DNA of 64,000 bases from Carnobacterium_B sp040274945. GTDB taxonomy: Bacteria; Bacillota; Bacilli; Lactobacillales; Carnobacteriaceae. Location: contig NZ_JBEMAR010000007.1 in assembly GCF_040274945.1 (NCBI RefSeq), forward strand, positions 1-64,000, read 5' to 3'. The notes beneath the pieces are model-generated. The model searched no databases, was not told where the DNA came from, and saw only the letters and a program-made list of their open reading frames with translations. This document shows positions 51,304-59,383 of this stretch, one piece after another (the first letter of the stretch is position 1; each line of letters starts with the position of its first letter). Both the position numbers and the translations under genes were made by a program.

Positions 51304-51807
51304 TTATAGAACAAGATATAAAAAAATCTCCATAATAATAAAATAAATGGCACCATAAAAGAATATTTGGGACACGATACTTTTTACAAAACGCTGCACA
51401 TAATTCTCTTCTGGATTTTCCGGATTATAGTACACATCAAGAACAGATCCACGGGGAATCTCTTTTTCTAAAGGATTAAAAGAAATACGTGGATTGCGTT
51501 TCACACGCAATGTTGGTGCAAACTTATCTCCAATAACTTCTGCTTCTCCATAAAACGTAGCGGCTTTAACCATAATTCCTCGATAAACTAATTTTCCTTT
51601 ATAACTTGTTCCATCAACCTCAAATTCAACTAAGGGATAAAACAAACCATTCCCACGAGCTTCATAACCATAAACCGTACCTGACGTTTTACTCGTACAG
51701 TTAACAAGCTTCTTATTATTGCGTTTCTTTAATAAGAACGCTACCAACATAAAAATTAGGACTAAGACAAACAAACCTAAAGAAAGCCAAAATTTCAATA
51801 CTACCAT
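51304..51807 (-). CDS. DUF3592-like membrane protein
   Basis: A 167-residue protein: one N-terminal membrane helix (about 5-27), a soluble domain (about 38-135) rich in beta strands including FYPLVEFEVDG and VYYNPENPEE, and a C-terminal helix (about 142-165). The pattern is that of DUF3592. Function is unknown. It starts at an ATG behind AGGAGGTGATAGG. Confidence 0.72.
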   Translation of the reverse strand: MVVLKFWLSLGLFVLVLIFMLVAFLLKKRNNKKLVNCTSKTSGTVYGYEARGNGLFYPLVEFEVDGTSYKGKLVYRGIMVKAATFYGEAEVIGDKFAPTLRVKRNPRISFNPLEKEIPRGSVLDVYYNPENPEENYVQRFVKSIVSQIFFYGAIYFIIMEIFLYLVL

Positions 51808-51868
51808 CCTATCACCTCCTTACTACCAGTATAACAAAAGAAATAGCACTAAAGAGAAAGTGACCGCT

Positions 51869-51907
51869 AAAAAAACCTATACCGAAATATACTTCATCGG
51901 TATAGGT
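51869..51907 (-). terminator. Terminator of the small gene at 51920-52102
   Basis: ACCTATACCGA and TCGGTATAGGT form a perfect 11-bp stem with a T7 run on the minus strand. Confidence 0.9.
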
Positions 51908-51919
51908 CTACTTCAATTA

Positions 51920-52102
51920 TTATTTTCCTAAACCACCAAGGCCACCAGCAGCTTTTTTAGCTTCACTCATTAATTCTTTTTTCTCATTTTCATCAATATC
52001 GCCATCGTCGTGAGCTTGTTTAACATCCTTCACCAATTGGCCTGCTTTTTCTTTATCCACGTTTTTGAGTTTTTGTTTCAGTTCATCAAATTTCTGACTC
52101 AT
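51920..52102 (-). CDS. Small charged protein
   Basis: A 60-residue protein begun at ATG 52102, with GGAGATGTTAAG upstream. It is helical and Lys/Asp-rich (MSQKFDELKQKLKNVDKEKA), with the motif HDDGDIDENEKKELM that resembles an EF-hand loop, ending in AAGGLGGLGK. Such small proteins are common in Lactobacillales, but I cannot name the family. A possible Ca-binding or stress function is not established. It has its own terminator. Confidence 0.6.
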   Translation of the reverse strand: MSQKFDELKQKLKNVDKEKAGQLVKDVKQAHDDGDIDENEKKELMSEAKKAAGGLGGLGK

Positions 52103-52195
52103 CTTAACATCTCCTCTTTCATCCATTTGTAGTACAAGTTAAGGATAAGAAAAACAGACATAAACTTCAAGAAATTTGATTTATACTTGAACGTA

Positions 52196-52226
52196 AAAAA
52201 AAGCAGCATCTTGAAAATCAGATGCT
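52196..52226 (-). terminator. Terminator of the acd-etfBA operon
   Basis: AGCATCT and AGATGCT with seven or more T on the minus strand follow the etfA gene. Confidence 0.7.
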
Positions 52227-52288
52227 ACTCTTCTTCCTCTTATAAAGTTATTTCTTATTGTTTGAATTTTTTTATCTAGAGTATCGAC

Positions 52289-53257
52289 CTATTGAATAAC
52301 CTTTAAAAATCCTTCTAAGAAATCAGCTGAATTTCCAACATAACTAAAATCTGAATATTTAAAGATAGGTGCTTCTGGATCTTTGTTAACAGAAATCACT
52401 AATTCAGCATTTTCTATCCCAGTTGTATATTGTACAGCTCCATGAATACCCAAATTAATCAATATTTTAGGCGCAATCGTATTCCCAGATTGTCCAATTT
52501 GATCATCTCCACTAAATTTAGGGTGATCAGTCAAAGGACGAGTTACTCCGATTTTTGCACCTAGTTTACGGGCAAATTCTTCTGCTAAAGAAAGTTCTTT
52601 AGCATCTATAGAACCTCGTCCTAGTGCAATGACTCGATCAGCATTAGCGATACTGTCGCTTTTAGAAATTAAAGGGGTTTCTTCTATAATTTTCACGCGT
52701 TTTGCTTCTTTAAAGATCAAATCACTTACTTCAGTTACAGTAACTGGTTTGCTGCTGTTTTTCTTAGCTTCAAAGGTATTTGGTCGGACAGAAGCCATTT
52801 GAGGTCGGTGGTTAGGACTGATAATTTCACACATGATATTATCTCCATACGATGGTTTTGTTTGAACCAACAATTCACTGTCAAATGATAAGTTTAAACA
52901 GTCTGAAGTCAAACCAGTATTTAACTTCGCTTGCAATCGAGGTGCGATCGAACGGCCTACAACTGTTGCACCAAAAAGAATGCTATTCGGTTGGCGACGT
53001 TCTGCTAATTCTGCCATTAAGCTGGCAACTTCAGAATCCATCGCATTTTCCAAACGATTATCCCTTACAACAACGATTTCATCAGGACCATATTCTTTGA
53101 TAGCTTCTTCCAGTTTTTGGTCTGCTGATTCAAATAAAATCACAACAACCTTTTTATCGCCTGCAATTTCATTTGCTTTAGTTATTAATTGATAGGTAAC
53201 AGGCTGGATGATCCCTACATGTTTTTCTGCATATACCCAAATTTCTTGGCTAGTCAT
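52289..53257 (-). CDS. etfA: Electron-transfer flavoprotein, alpha subunit
   Basis: A 322-residue protein with ATG at 53257 (GAGGTTGAGAAAA upstream). The C-terminal FAD-binding domain is clear: GRGSIDAKELSLAEEFARKL, GVTRPLTDHPKFSGDDQIGQSG and ILINLGIHGAVQYTTG bind the cofactor in EtfA. It forms a heterodimer with EtfB, 15 bp upstream, and passes electrons to or from the acyl-CoA dehydrogenase. It is rare in lactic acid bacteria. It may work in an anaerobic reducing direction given the FNR box at the operon promoter. Confidence 0.9.
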   Translation of the reverse strand: MTSQEIWVYAEKHVGIIQPVTYQLITKANEIAGDKKVVVILFESADQKLEEAIKEYGPDEIVVVRDNRLENAMDSEVASLMAELAERRQPNSILFGATVVGRSIAPRLQAKLNTGLTSDCLNLSFDSELLVQTKPSYGDNIMCEIISPNHRPQMASVRPNTFEAKKNSSKPVTVTEVSDLIFKEAKRVKIIEETPLISKSDSIANADRVIALGRGSIDAKELSLAEEFARKLGAKIGVTRPLTDHPKFSGDDQIGQSGNTIAPKILINLGIHGAVQYTTGIENAELVISVNKDPEAPIFKYSDFSYVGNSADFLEGFLKVIQ

Positions 53258-53272
53258 TTTTCTCAACCTCTC

Positions 53273-54067
53273 TTAAAGTAAATTAGTGGCTCTCATTTGT
53301 ATTAACAATTCACGAACGGCCTCATCAGCTGTTCCTGTAAGGAACGTTGTTGCTTTTGCTTCTTTTTCCGGTGCCCATACACTACGTACAACTGTAGGAG
53401 AGCCTTTTAAACCAATTCTATCAGCATCAACAGGCAAGCTGTTTTCATCCCAAATGTGAATCGTTTTTTTATAGCTTTGTTGAATGTTACGAGGCGTTGG
53501 GTAACGTGGTTCATTCATTTCGCTACGAACGGTTACCACTGCTGGCAATTGGAATTCAATTTTTTGTTGCATATTTTCTAATAAGCGAGTTGCAGTCATA
53601 GTGTTTTTAGTATGACTATGTAACTCACTGACAAATGTGATTTGTGGCCAGTCTAAAAATTCAGATACGATTGGACCAACTTGACTAGTGTCCGCATCTA
53701 CAGATTGACGACCAAATAAGACTAAGTCTACATTTCCTAATTCCTTGATGGCTTGTGCTAAAACATAGCCTGTTGCTAAAGTATCTGCTCCGCCAAACTG
53801 ACGAGAACTTAAAAGTACGGCATCATCACATCCCATGGCTAAGCCTTGTCGCAAAGTCATTTCAAAGTCTGGTGGCCCCATAGATAGAAGCGTAATTTCG
53901 CCTCCCCATTCTTCTTTTAATCGAAGAGCTGCCTCTATGGCATTCTTATCATAAGGATTCATAACTCCCGCTTCTCCAGAACGAACAAGGTTTTTAGTAA
54001 CCGGGTCAATTTTTAAATTATTAGAAACAGGTACTTGTTTAATACATACTACAATTTTTAAGCTCAT
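53273..54067 (-). CDS. etfB: Electron-transfer flavoprotein, beta subunit
   Basis: A 264-residue protein. KIVVCIKQVPVS at the N-terminus, LFGRQSVDADTSQVGP (about 118-133) and the AMP/FAD-binding ARTVRSEMNEPRYPTP-like segment (VTVRSEMNEPRYPTPR, about 182) are typical. It lies 5 bp after the acyl-CoA dehydrogenase gene. With EtfA it forms a flavin electron carrier. It resembles both ordinary and bifurcating Etf; this cannot be told apart here. Confidence 0.9.
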   Translation of the reverse strand: MSLKIVVCIKQVPVSNNLKIDPVTKNLVRSGEAGVMNPYDKNAIEAALRLKEEWGGEITLLSMGPPDFEMTLRQGLAMGCDDAVLLSSRQFGGADTLATGYVLAQAIKELGNVDLVLFGRQSVDADTSQVGPIVSEFLDWPQITFVSELHSHTKNTMTATRLLENMQQKIEFQLPAVVTVRSEMNEPRYPTPRNIQQSYKKTIHIWDENSLPVDADRIGLKGSPTVVRSVWAPEKEAKATTFLTGTADEAVRELLIQMRATNLL

Positions 54068-54072
54068 TAGAA

Positions 54073-55203
54073 TTACTCCTCTCTCTCATTCACAACTTCT
54101 TTAGCTATTTCAATCATCATTTTTTCTAGTGATCCTTCGGCAAGTTGCAATGCCCGAGCATCACGAATTAAATGTTCCACAGGATACTCACGACTATATC
54201 CATACCCGCCTAACACTTGTAGAGCATGATCAGCTGCAATAACTGAAGCACGACTTCCATACGATTTCGCCATGGTAGATACTTTAGCGTAAGATTTACC
54301 TTCTGTTTTCAACTTAGCTGCCTCTTGATAAAGTAACTGTGTGTTTTCTTTTGCAATAGCAATTTCAGTGATTTTCGTTTGGATAGAATGTAATTGAACA
54401 ATAGGTGTATCAATTGCATTACGTTTTTTAGCATAATCAACAGCAATAGTCAACGCATGTTCTGTGATACCAGCTGCGATTGCTCCCATCGAAATACGAG
54501 CATCATAGTGGGCATTATCTCCTATTTCCACACCTTGTCCTATTTTTCCTAACAGGTGATCTTCAGTAACCATCACGTTTTCTAAGAAAATTTCTCCCAC
54601 AGGCGTACCAGTCATACCAATGAATTCTTCTCTCTTACCATGTTTAAATCCAGGCATATCCTCATCAACAAGGAAACAAGACAATTCATTTGGTGCTGTT
54701 TTTAAGAGCACACAGTACACTTCTGCTAAACCGCCATTGGTAATCATTGTTTTATTTCCATTTAAAACCCATTTATTTCCTTCTTTAATAGCACTAGCTG
54801 TAAATCCCATTACATTAGATCCACCTTGTGGTTCTGTTGAAGAGAATCCAAAGACACGGTGGTTTGCTTGCGGCAAATACTTTTCTTTCAATTCAGGTGT
54901 TGCATATTTCATTACTTGATCAACGGTTTTATAATGCCCTTCTAACGTAAAAGCTACACTCGCATTCCGAACAGCAAAATCATATACCGTTTGAGAACTA
55001 GCGATAGCATCGAATCCAGCACCACCATATTCTTCCGGTATGGTCAACCCTAAAAAGCCTGTGTTCACCATGTTGCTCCATAATTCTGAAGGGTACTCTC
55101 TGTGTTTGTCAATCCACATATCAAACGGTTTCACTTCTTTATCAGCAAAATCTGTAACCATCTGATGCAGCATTACTTGAGGTTGGGTCAATTTTATACT
55201 CAT
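54073..55203 (-). CDS. Acyl-CoA dehydrogenase
   Basis: A 376-residue flavoprotein when begun at ATG 55203, which has AAAGGAGAATG upstream; the longer ATG at 55227 lacks a site. FAD-binding FGFSSTEPQGGSNV (about 115-128), NGNKTMITNGG (about 149-159) and the catalytic-Glu region GYGYSREYPVEHLIRDAR (about 335-352) match short-chain acyl-CoA dehydrogenases. It is the first gene of acd-etfB-etfA, with an FNR box centred about 41 bp before the predicted start. The substrate is unknown. Because the operon looks oxygen-regulated, it may act as an enoyl-CoA reductase rather than in beta-oxidation. Confidence 0.85.
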   Translation of the reverse strand: MSIKLTQPQVMLHQMVTDFADKEVKPFDMWIDKHREYPSELWSNMVNTGFLGLTIPEEYGGAGFDAIASSQTVYDFAVRNASVAFTLEGHYKTVDQVMKYATPELKEKYLPQANHRVFGFSSTEPQGGSNVMGFTASAIKEGNKWVLNGNKTMITNGGLAEVYCVLLKTAPNELSCFLVDEDMPGFKHGKREEFIGMTGTPVGEIFLENVMVTEDHLLGKIGQGVEIGDNAHYDARISMGAIAAGITEHALTIAVDYAKKRNAIDTPIVQLHSIQTKITEIAIAKENTQLLYQEAAKLKTEGKSYAKVSTMAKSYGSRASVIAADHALQVLGGYGYSREYPVEHLIRDARALQLAEGSLEKMMIEIAKEVVNEREE

Positions 55204-55264
55204 TATTTTCATTCTCCTTTTGTTCAATTATGCACAAGAATTTAAACACTTTTTTAACACGTTA

Positions 55265-55270
55265 ATTATA
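55265..55270 (-). promoter_or_regulatory. -10 box of the acd-etfBA promoter
   Basis: TATAAT on the minus strand, with the FNR box centred about 41 bp upstream of the implied start, which suggests class II FNR activation. Confidence 0.65.
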
Positions 55271-55292
55271 ACGTAATATTTTTTTGATAGAC

Positions 55293-55306
55293 TTGATTTA
55301 AATCAA
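55293..55306. promoter_or_regulatory. FNR box between acd-etfBA and the FNR-like gene
   Basis: TTGATTTAAATCAA fits TTGAT-N4-ATCAA exactly, and extends to a perfect 16-bp palindrome with flanking C and G. It lies in a divergent promoter region and could serve both genes. Confidence 0.75.
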
Positions 55307-55404
55307 GTACAATCACCCTAAAAAAATTAATGAAGTCTTTTATATTTAGTAGAAAACTGGTAAACTAAAAACGAATTGTGAGAAATTATTGAGGAGATTA
55401 CAAG

Positions 55405-56109
55405 ATGAATAAAAGATATTTTAAATCTGATCATCATACTTATGAATGTCAAAAAACAGAAAATACTTGCATAGATTCTATCCCATTATTTCAATCATTA
55501 TCAGCGGAGAAAAAAGAAAAAATCCATTCATTAATACAACACAAACACTACTCTCGCGGAGAAACGATCTATCGGCCTGGAGAAACTGCAGATTCCCTTT
55601 ACGTATTAAAAAGTGGAAAAATACGCGTATACCGATTATCAGATTCTGGAAAAGAACAATTGATTCGAATCGTGACTCAAGGAGAGTTTACTGGAGAATT
55701 AGCTTTATTTAAAAAGGGTATTTACGAAGCGTTTACAGAAGCGCTAACAGACTGTTCAATTTGTGCTATTAAACATGCAGATTTTCATGAATTACTTTTA
55801 CAATACCCCATGATGGCTGTTGAAATGTTAGCTACAATTTCTAATAGATTGGGAATGTCTGAGCAACAGACAGCTTGGGCTACTACTGAGACTGTAAGAG
55901 ACAGATTATTACACTTTTTGATCAGTTTAGTCGATTCAAAGGAAATTGAACCCATTATTGAATTAAAGATGGCTAAAAAAGATTTAGCATCTTATTTAGG
56001 AACAACCTCTGAATCCTTAAGTCGAGAATTAGCTCGATTAGAAAAAGAAGGAACCATTGAAGAGATTGCTTATGGAAAAATCAAATTACTACACTATTCC
56101 TCTTACTAA
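55405..56109 (+). CDS. FNR/FLP-type Crp-family regulator 1
   Basis: A 234-residue regulator. The N-terminus has Cys15 and Cys22 (YECQKTENTC), then a cyclic-nucleotide-like beta barrel (about 30-150) with GETIYRPGETADSLYVLKSG, and two more Cys at about 118 and 121 (TDCSICAIK). The C-terminal helix-turn-helix has recognition helix ESLSRELARLEKEG, with the Glu-x-x-Ser-Arg pattern of FNR. The Cys content resembles the FLP proteins of lactococci, in which Cys pairs may sense redox. It is divergent from acd-etfBA, with an FNR box between. GAGGAGATTACAAG precedes the ATG. Confidence 0.83.
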   Translation: MNKRYFKSDHHTYECQKTENTCIDSIPLFQSLSAEKKEKIHSLIQHKHYSRGETIYRPGETADSLYVLKSGKIRVYRLSDSGKEQLIRIVTQGEFTGELALFKKGIYEAFTEALTDCSICAIKHADFHELLLQYPMMAVEMLATISNRLGMSEQQTAWATTETVRDRLLHFLISLVDSKEIEPIIELKMAKKDLASYLGTTSESLSRELARLEKEGTIEEIAYGKIKLLHYSSY

Positions 56110-56151
56110 TTAAAAAACAGAAAATTATTCCTTCAGTTACTTCTAAAAAAG

Positions 56152-56165
56152 TTGATAAAGATCAA
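56152..56165. promoter_or_regulatory. FNR box before the HMA gene
   Basis: TTGATAAAGATCAA fits the FNR consensus exactly. TATACT at 56186-56191 puts the start about 40 bp downstream of the box centre. Confidence 0.75.
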
Positions 56166-56222
56166 TTATTTGATCGTTGATTCTATTTATACTATAGATA
56201 TTAACTGATAGGAGGAAATATC

Positions 56223-56444
56223 ATGAAAAAAGCCGTATATCAATTAGAACCATTAACTTGTCCATCTTGTATTAAGAAAATTGAAAGCACTTTAACTAAG
56301 ACAGAAGGAATTGACTCCGTAAAGGTGCTATTCAATTCCAGTAAAGTAAGAACACAATTCGATGAATCTAAAATCGAAGCCAACGCTATTCAAGACACGA
56401 TTCAAAAGTTAGGTTATTCAGTATTATCTTCTAAATTCTCTTAA
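56223..56444 (+). CDS. HMA-domain heavy-metal-binding protein
   Basis: A 73-residue protein with the ferredoxin-like HMA fold. The metal-binding site is TCPSCIKKIE (about residues 14-23), so CxxC is present but the usual Met before it is replaced. It resembles the companion proteins of metal P1B ATPases. A truncated paralogue lies at 19825-19941 next to the ATPase gene. It sits between two FNR-like genes, with an FNR box upstream, and has its own terminator. A role in metal delivery or in redox-linked metal control is inferred. Confidence 0.83.
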   Translation: MKKAVYQLEPLTCPSCIKKIESTLTKTEGIDSVKVLFNSSKVRTQFDESKIEANAIQDTIQKLGYSVLSSKFS

Positions 56445-56828
56445 TAAGTTAAATCACATAGAATACTAAAAACATAAAAAAAGATCCCGATTTTTAAGTC
56501 GGGGTCTTTTATATATATAGGGTATTCTTATTTAAAGCAATTTATTTATCGACTTCTCAAACGCAAGACACCCTTATAAAGAACAGTAAAAAATAGTTAA
56601 TAGCTAATCGACTATATTAATGAGGAAATCGCTACGGTTTTGCAACTATTTAACTTAGAATAAAAAAATCTGTCTAAAAAAACCTATTACAGCAATAGAA
56701 TGGCAAGACTGAATAGAAATACCCGTAATCTTTTGCAACTTAACTCGAACAATGCATCTGAAATTGTTATACTTAACTCAACAAACATAAACGTTACAAC
56801 TAAAAAAATTCATTAATGGAGGGAAACA
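56445..56828. promoter_or_regulatory. 384-bp region: terminator and promoter of FNR-like gene 2
   Basis: After the terminator (56476-56512), the promoter of the next gene is TATACT near 56769 with a weak -35 TCGAAC 17 bp upstream. No FNR box is visible here and no other gene is seen. Confidence 0.5.
56476..56512 (+). terminator. Terminator of the HMA gene
   Basis: AAAAGATCCCGA and TCGGGGTCTTTT form a near-perfect stem with a T run. Confidence 0.88.
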
Positions 56829-57533
56829 ATGTCTAAAGACGCTATATACCCTAAAAACGGTGTTCCAACACATACAGGCTGTGTATCTTTAGTTCCTATT
56901 TTTAATCACCTAGAAAAGGAACAGTTAGACGAAATAACGTTGACCACTCAATCTGTTTCATATAAAAAGCAAGAACTTATTTATCATGCTGGAGATGAGT
57001 CAACTTCTCTTTACATTATTCATAAAGGAAAAGTTCGTATATACAGATTATCAGAATCTGGAAAAGAGCAACTAGTTAGAATTTTAAATCCTGGCGATTT
57101 CACAGGTGAAATGGCTTTGTTTTCTGAATCTACGCATGAGACTTATGCGGAAGCCATGATAGATACAAAAATCTGCCGGATCGATCGTTCAGATTTACAA
57201 GACTTCCTATTGAAGTACCCCTCTATTTCTCTAAAAATTTTGGCTGAATTTTCAAATCGTCTTGAAGCATCTGAAAAACAATCTTCACGCTTTGCAACAG
57301 AAAAGGTTGAAACTCGTATCGCCTTATTTTTAGTCGACATACTCAATGAAGAATTACCTAAAACAACTGAGGTCACTTTACCCATGAGTAAAAAAGACTT
57401 GGCTTCTTATTTGGGAACCACTCCTGAGACCATCAGCCGTAAATTCAATGAATTAGAAGATAAAGGTTTAATCAAACAACTGACACACAAACAAATTAAA
57501 ATAATCGATTTAGATGGATTATTATTGGTTTAA
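56829..57533 (+). CDS. FNR/FLP-type Crp-family regulator 2
   Basis: A 234-residue paralogue of regulator 1, with the same length and domain order: beta barrel about 30-150 (GDESTSLYIIHKG) and helix-turn-helix about 175-215 (recognition helix ETISRKFNELEDKG). It keeps Cys18 but lacks the second N-terminal Cys of regulator 1; another Cys is near 120 (TKICRI). The two may form a pair that responds to different signals. AATGGAGGGAAACA precedes the ATG. Confidence 0.82.
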   Translation: MSKDAIYPKNGVPTHTGCVSLVPIFNHLEKEQLDEITLTTQSVSYKKQELIYHAGDESTSLYIIHKGKVRIYRLSESGKEQLVRILNPGDFTGEMALFSESTHETYAEAMIDTKICRIDRSDLQDFLLKYPSISLKILAEFSNRLEASEKQSSRFATEKVETRIALFLVDILNEELPKTTEVTLPMSKKDLASYLGTTPETISRKFNELEDKGLIKQLTHKQIKIIDLDGLLLV

Positions 57534-57611
57534 GATAAAACCGTTTTATGAAATAACCTAATTTTCAGTATTTCTTATATCGGTATAAATTTCTATTTAT
57601 ACATGGATATC

Positions 57612-57648
57612 AAAAAGAGGCCAGATTATTATCTGACCTCTTTTTTCA
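57612..57648. terminator. Terminator between FNR-like gene 2 and the glyoxalase-like gene
   Basis: AAAAAGAGGCCAGAT and ATCTGACCTCTTTTTT form a near-perfect stem with a T6 run, between two convergent genes. Confidence 0.85.
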
Positions 57649-57709
57649 TGTTTGATTACTTAAGCTAATCTGTTACTCAAAAAAGTACAGTCTAGTTTCC
57701 TTATATGTT

Positions 57710-58093
57710 TTAAATCGTAATTTCTATCCAATTTCCTTCAGGATCGGCTACAACACTTTCATAGTACCCGTCTCCTGTCCAACGAGGTTGACCAATAACC
57801 GTATGCCCATCATCTGAAATAGCCTTGGTTAAAGCATTGACTGCTTGTTCATTGCCCACGCTAATAGCTAAATGTGCCCAACCTAATGGTGTTTCTTCTG
57901 GTCGATAAGTAATAGTAGGTTGTTGCATCAATTCTAATCGTACTTCTGATTCATAAAAAGTTAAAAAGTAACTGGCAAAACCTCGATTAGTGTTTTCATA
58001 ACGTTCTCCAGATTGAGCTTTAAAATAAGTTTCATAAAATTGGCGCATTCGTTCAATATCTTTGGTCCATAATGCTACATGTGCTATTTTCAT
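57710..58093 (-). CDS. VOC-family (glyoxalase-like) protein
   Basis: A 127-residue protein of the vicinal oxygen chelate fold. Metal-binding-type residues are His5 (MKIAHVALW), Glu in RLELMQQ (about 55), His in WAHLAIS (about 75) and Glu in NWIEITI at the C-terminus. It overlaps the acetyltransferase gene stop by 4 bp (ATGA), so the two are co-translated. It may be a lactoylglutathione-lyase-like or dioxygenase-like enzyme; the substrate is unknown. Confidence 0.8.
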   Translation of the reverse strand: MKIAHVALWTKDIERMRQFYETYFKAQSGERYENTNRGFASYFLTFYESEVRLELMQQPTITYRPEETPLGWAHLAISVGNEQAVNALTKAISDDGHTVIGQPRWTGDGYYESVVADPEGNWIEITI

Positions 58094-58740
58094 TTAGAGA
58101 CCTCTTCCTTGATTGTAGTATTTTGTTCATTCGCGATTTCTGTCCAGTAAGCAGCTTGTTTATCTTCCCAGAAGGCTTTGTCTTCTTGAGTGATGTCTCG
58201 AATAACCCGACAAGGGTTTCCAACAGCTATCGTATTCGATGGAATGTTTTTCGTTACAACAGATCCAGACCCGATAACGACATTATCTCCAATTGTCACA
58301 CCTGGATTCACTACGGCACTTCCGCCGATCCAAACATTATTTCCAATAGTAATCGATGTCCCAAATTCCAATCCACTGTTGCGTACAGTTGGGTCAATCG
58401 GATGACCTGCTGTATACAAGCATACTCGTGGCCCAAACATAGCATTATCCCCAATCTTGATTGGAGCAACATCTATCATAACGCAATCAAAGTTTGCATA
58501 AAAATTTTTGCCAATAGTAATATTTTTCCCATAATCGACTCGTAAAGTCGGCTCAATGTAGATATCTCCTGCTACATCATCAAAAATATCCATTAACAGT
58601 TGTGTACGATACGGTTTTTCCTCTTCAGTTGTGCCATTAAATAATCGAACTAATTGTTGTCCTTTTTGTCGCATAGCTTTCAATTCTTCTCCTTGTGCAA
58701 GATACAATCTTCCTGCTACCATTCGTTCTTTTTCAGACAT
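58090..58740 (-). CDS. Sugar O-acetyltransferase, maltose/galactoside type
   Basis: A 216-residue left-handed beta-helix acetyltransferase. MSEKERMVAGRLY is the typical Maa/LacA N-terminus. Hexapeptide repeats run from about residue 70, with GNNVWIGGSAVVNPGVTIGDN near 150. The catalytic His is in CLYTAGHPIDP (about 118). It acetylates maltose, galactosides or similar sugars with acetyl-CoA. It is coupled to the VOC gene. Confidence 0.85.
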   Translation of the reverse strand: MSEKERMVAGRLYLAQGEELKAMRQKGQQLVRLFNGTTEEEKPYRTQLLMDIFDDVAGDIYIEPTLRVDYGKNITIGKNFYANFDCVMIDVAPIKIGDNAMFGPRVCLYTAGHPIDPTVRNSGLEFGTSITIGNNVWIGGSAVVNPGVTIGDNVVIGSGSVVTKNIPSNTIAVGNPCRVIRDITQEDKAFWEDKQAAYWTEIANEQNTTIKEEVSK

Positions 58741-59383
58741 CTCTTTATCTCCTCATATTCAAAATTTATTTTTATACCTTATTAAACTTGACCCTTAGTT
58801 GTTATTGCTTTTAAGGCTTCATCTTCAAACGAAGTTCCTCCTACTTTATTTTTACTAATAAAAAACACGATTTTAAATACGCTTTCATTTAACATTACAC
58901 ATTGCCCCGTTATCTATGTAATATAGCAATCTCCTTATTTCGTCTATATTTTTAAACCAAACAATTAATTTCTTTAGTAAAATAAAGTAAAAGTACAACT
59001 ATCACTATCTTAGCATGAATAATTGAGGATTAAAAGATACTAAAACACGCCTTAAAGTATCCTAATATAATACTTTATCGTTTACATAACGGATTCAATT
59101 ACCTAACACTAGTGATCGACCAAAAGAATCTTTTGGCACACAAATCAAAACCATTATCAAATGATTAACAACAAATCATGCATTAGTCGGAATTATTATA
59201 GCTACCATTCAAACTCCTGACATACTTTTCTTCATCTATCATCTATCCATTAGGTAAAAAACAAGTTCACGAAAATACTGCTATACTCGCTGAAAGACAC
59301 GAAAAAGCAGGTTTTTAATCAAAAAAAGACTTGCATACACACCTTCAAGTGAACTTCTGCAGATCTATTTCCATAGTAAAAAT
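58741..59383. other. 640-bp intergenic region with a decayed transporter tail
   Basis: Apart from the GPH-like remnant at its right end (59160-59318), no convincing gene, repeat or riboswitch is seen in this AT-rich stretch. Confidence 0.5.
59160..59318 (+). pseudogene. C-terminal remnant of a GPH-type sugar symporter gene
   Basis: The plus strand encodes SSIIYPLGKKQVHENTAI, then LAERHEKAGF and a stop at 59316-59318. This is the usual C-terminal sequence of glycoside-pentoside-hexuronide symporters (YPL...EN...LAERH). Upstream the frame is broken: NHALVGIIIATIQTP is in another frame, and stop codons interrupt. It is a short, decayed end of a lost transporter gene. Confidence 0.55.

Noticed and set aside
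58072..58545. Plus-strand open frame of 157 codons
   Set aside because: It is antisense to the acetyltransferase hexapeptide repeats.
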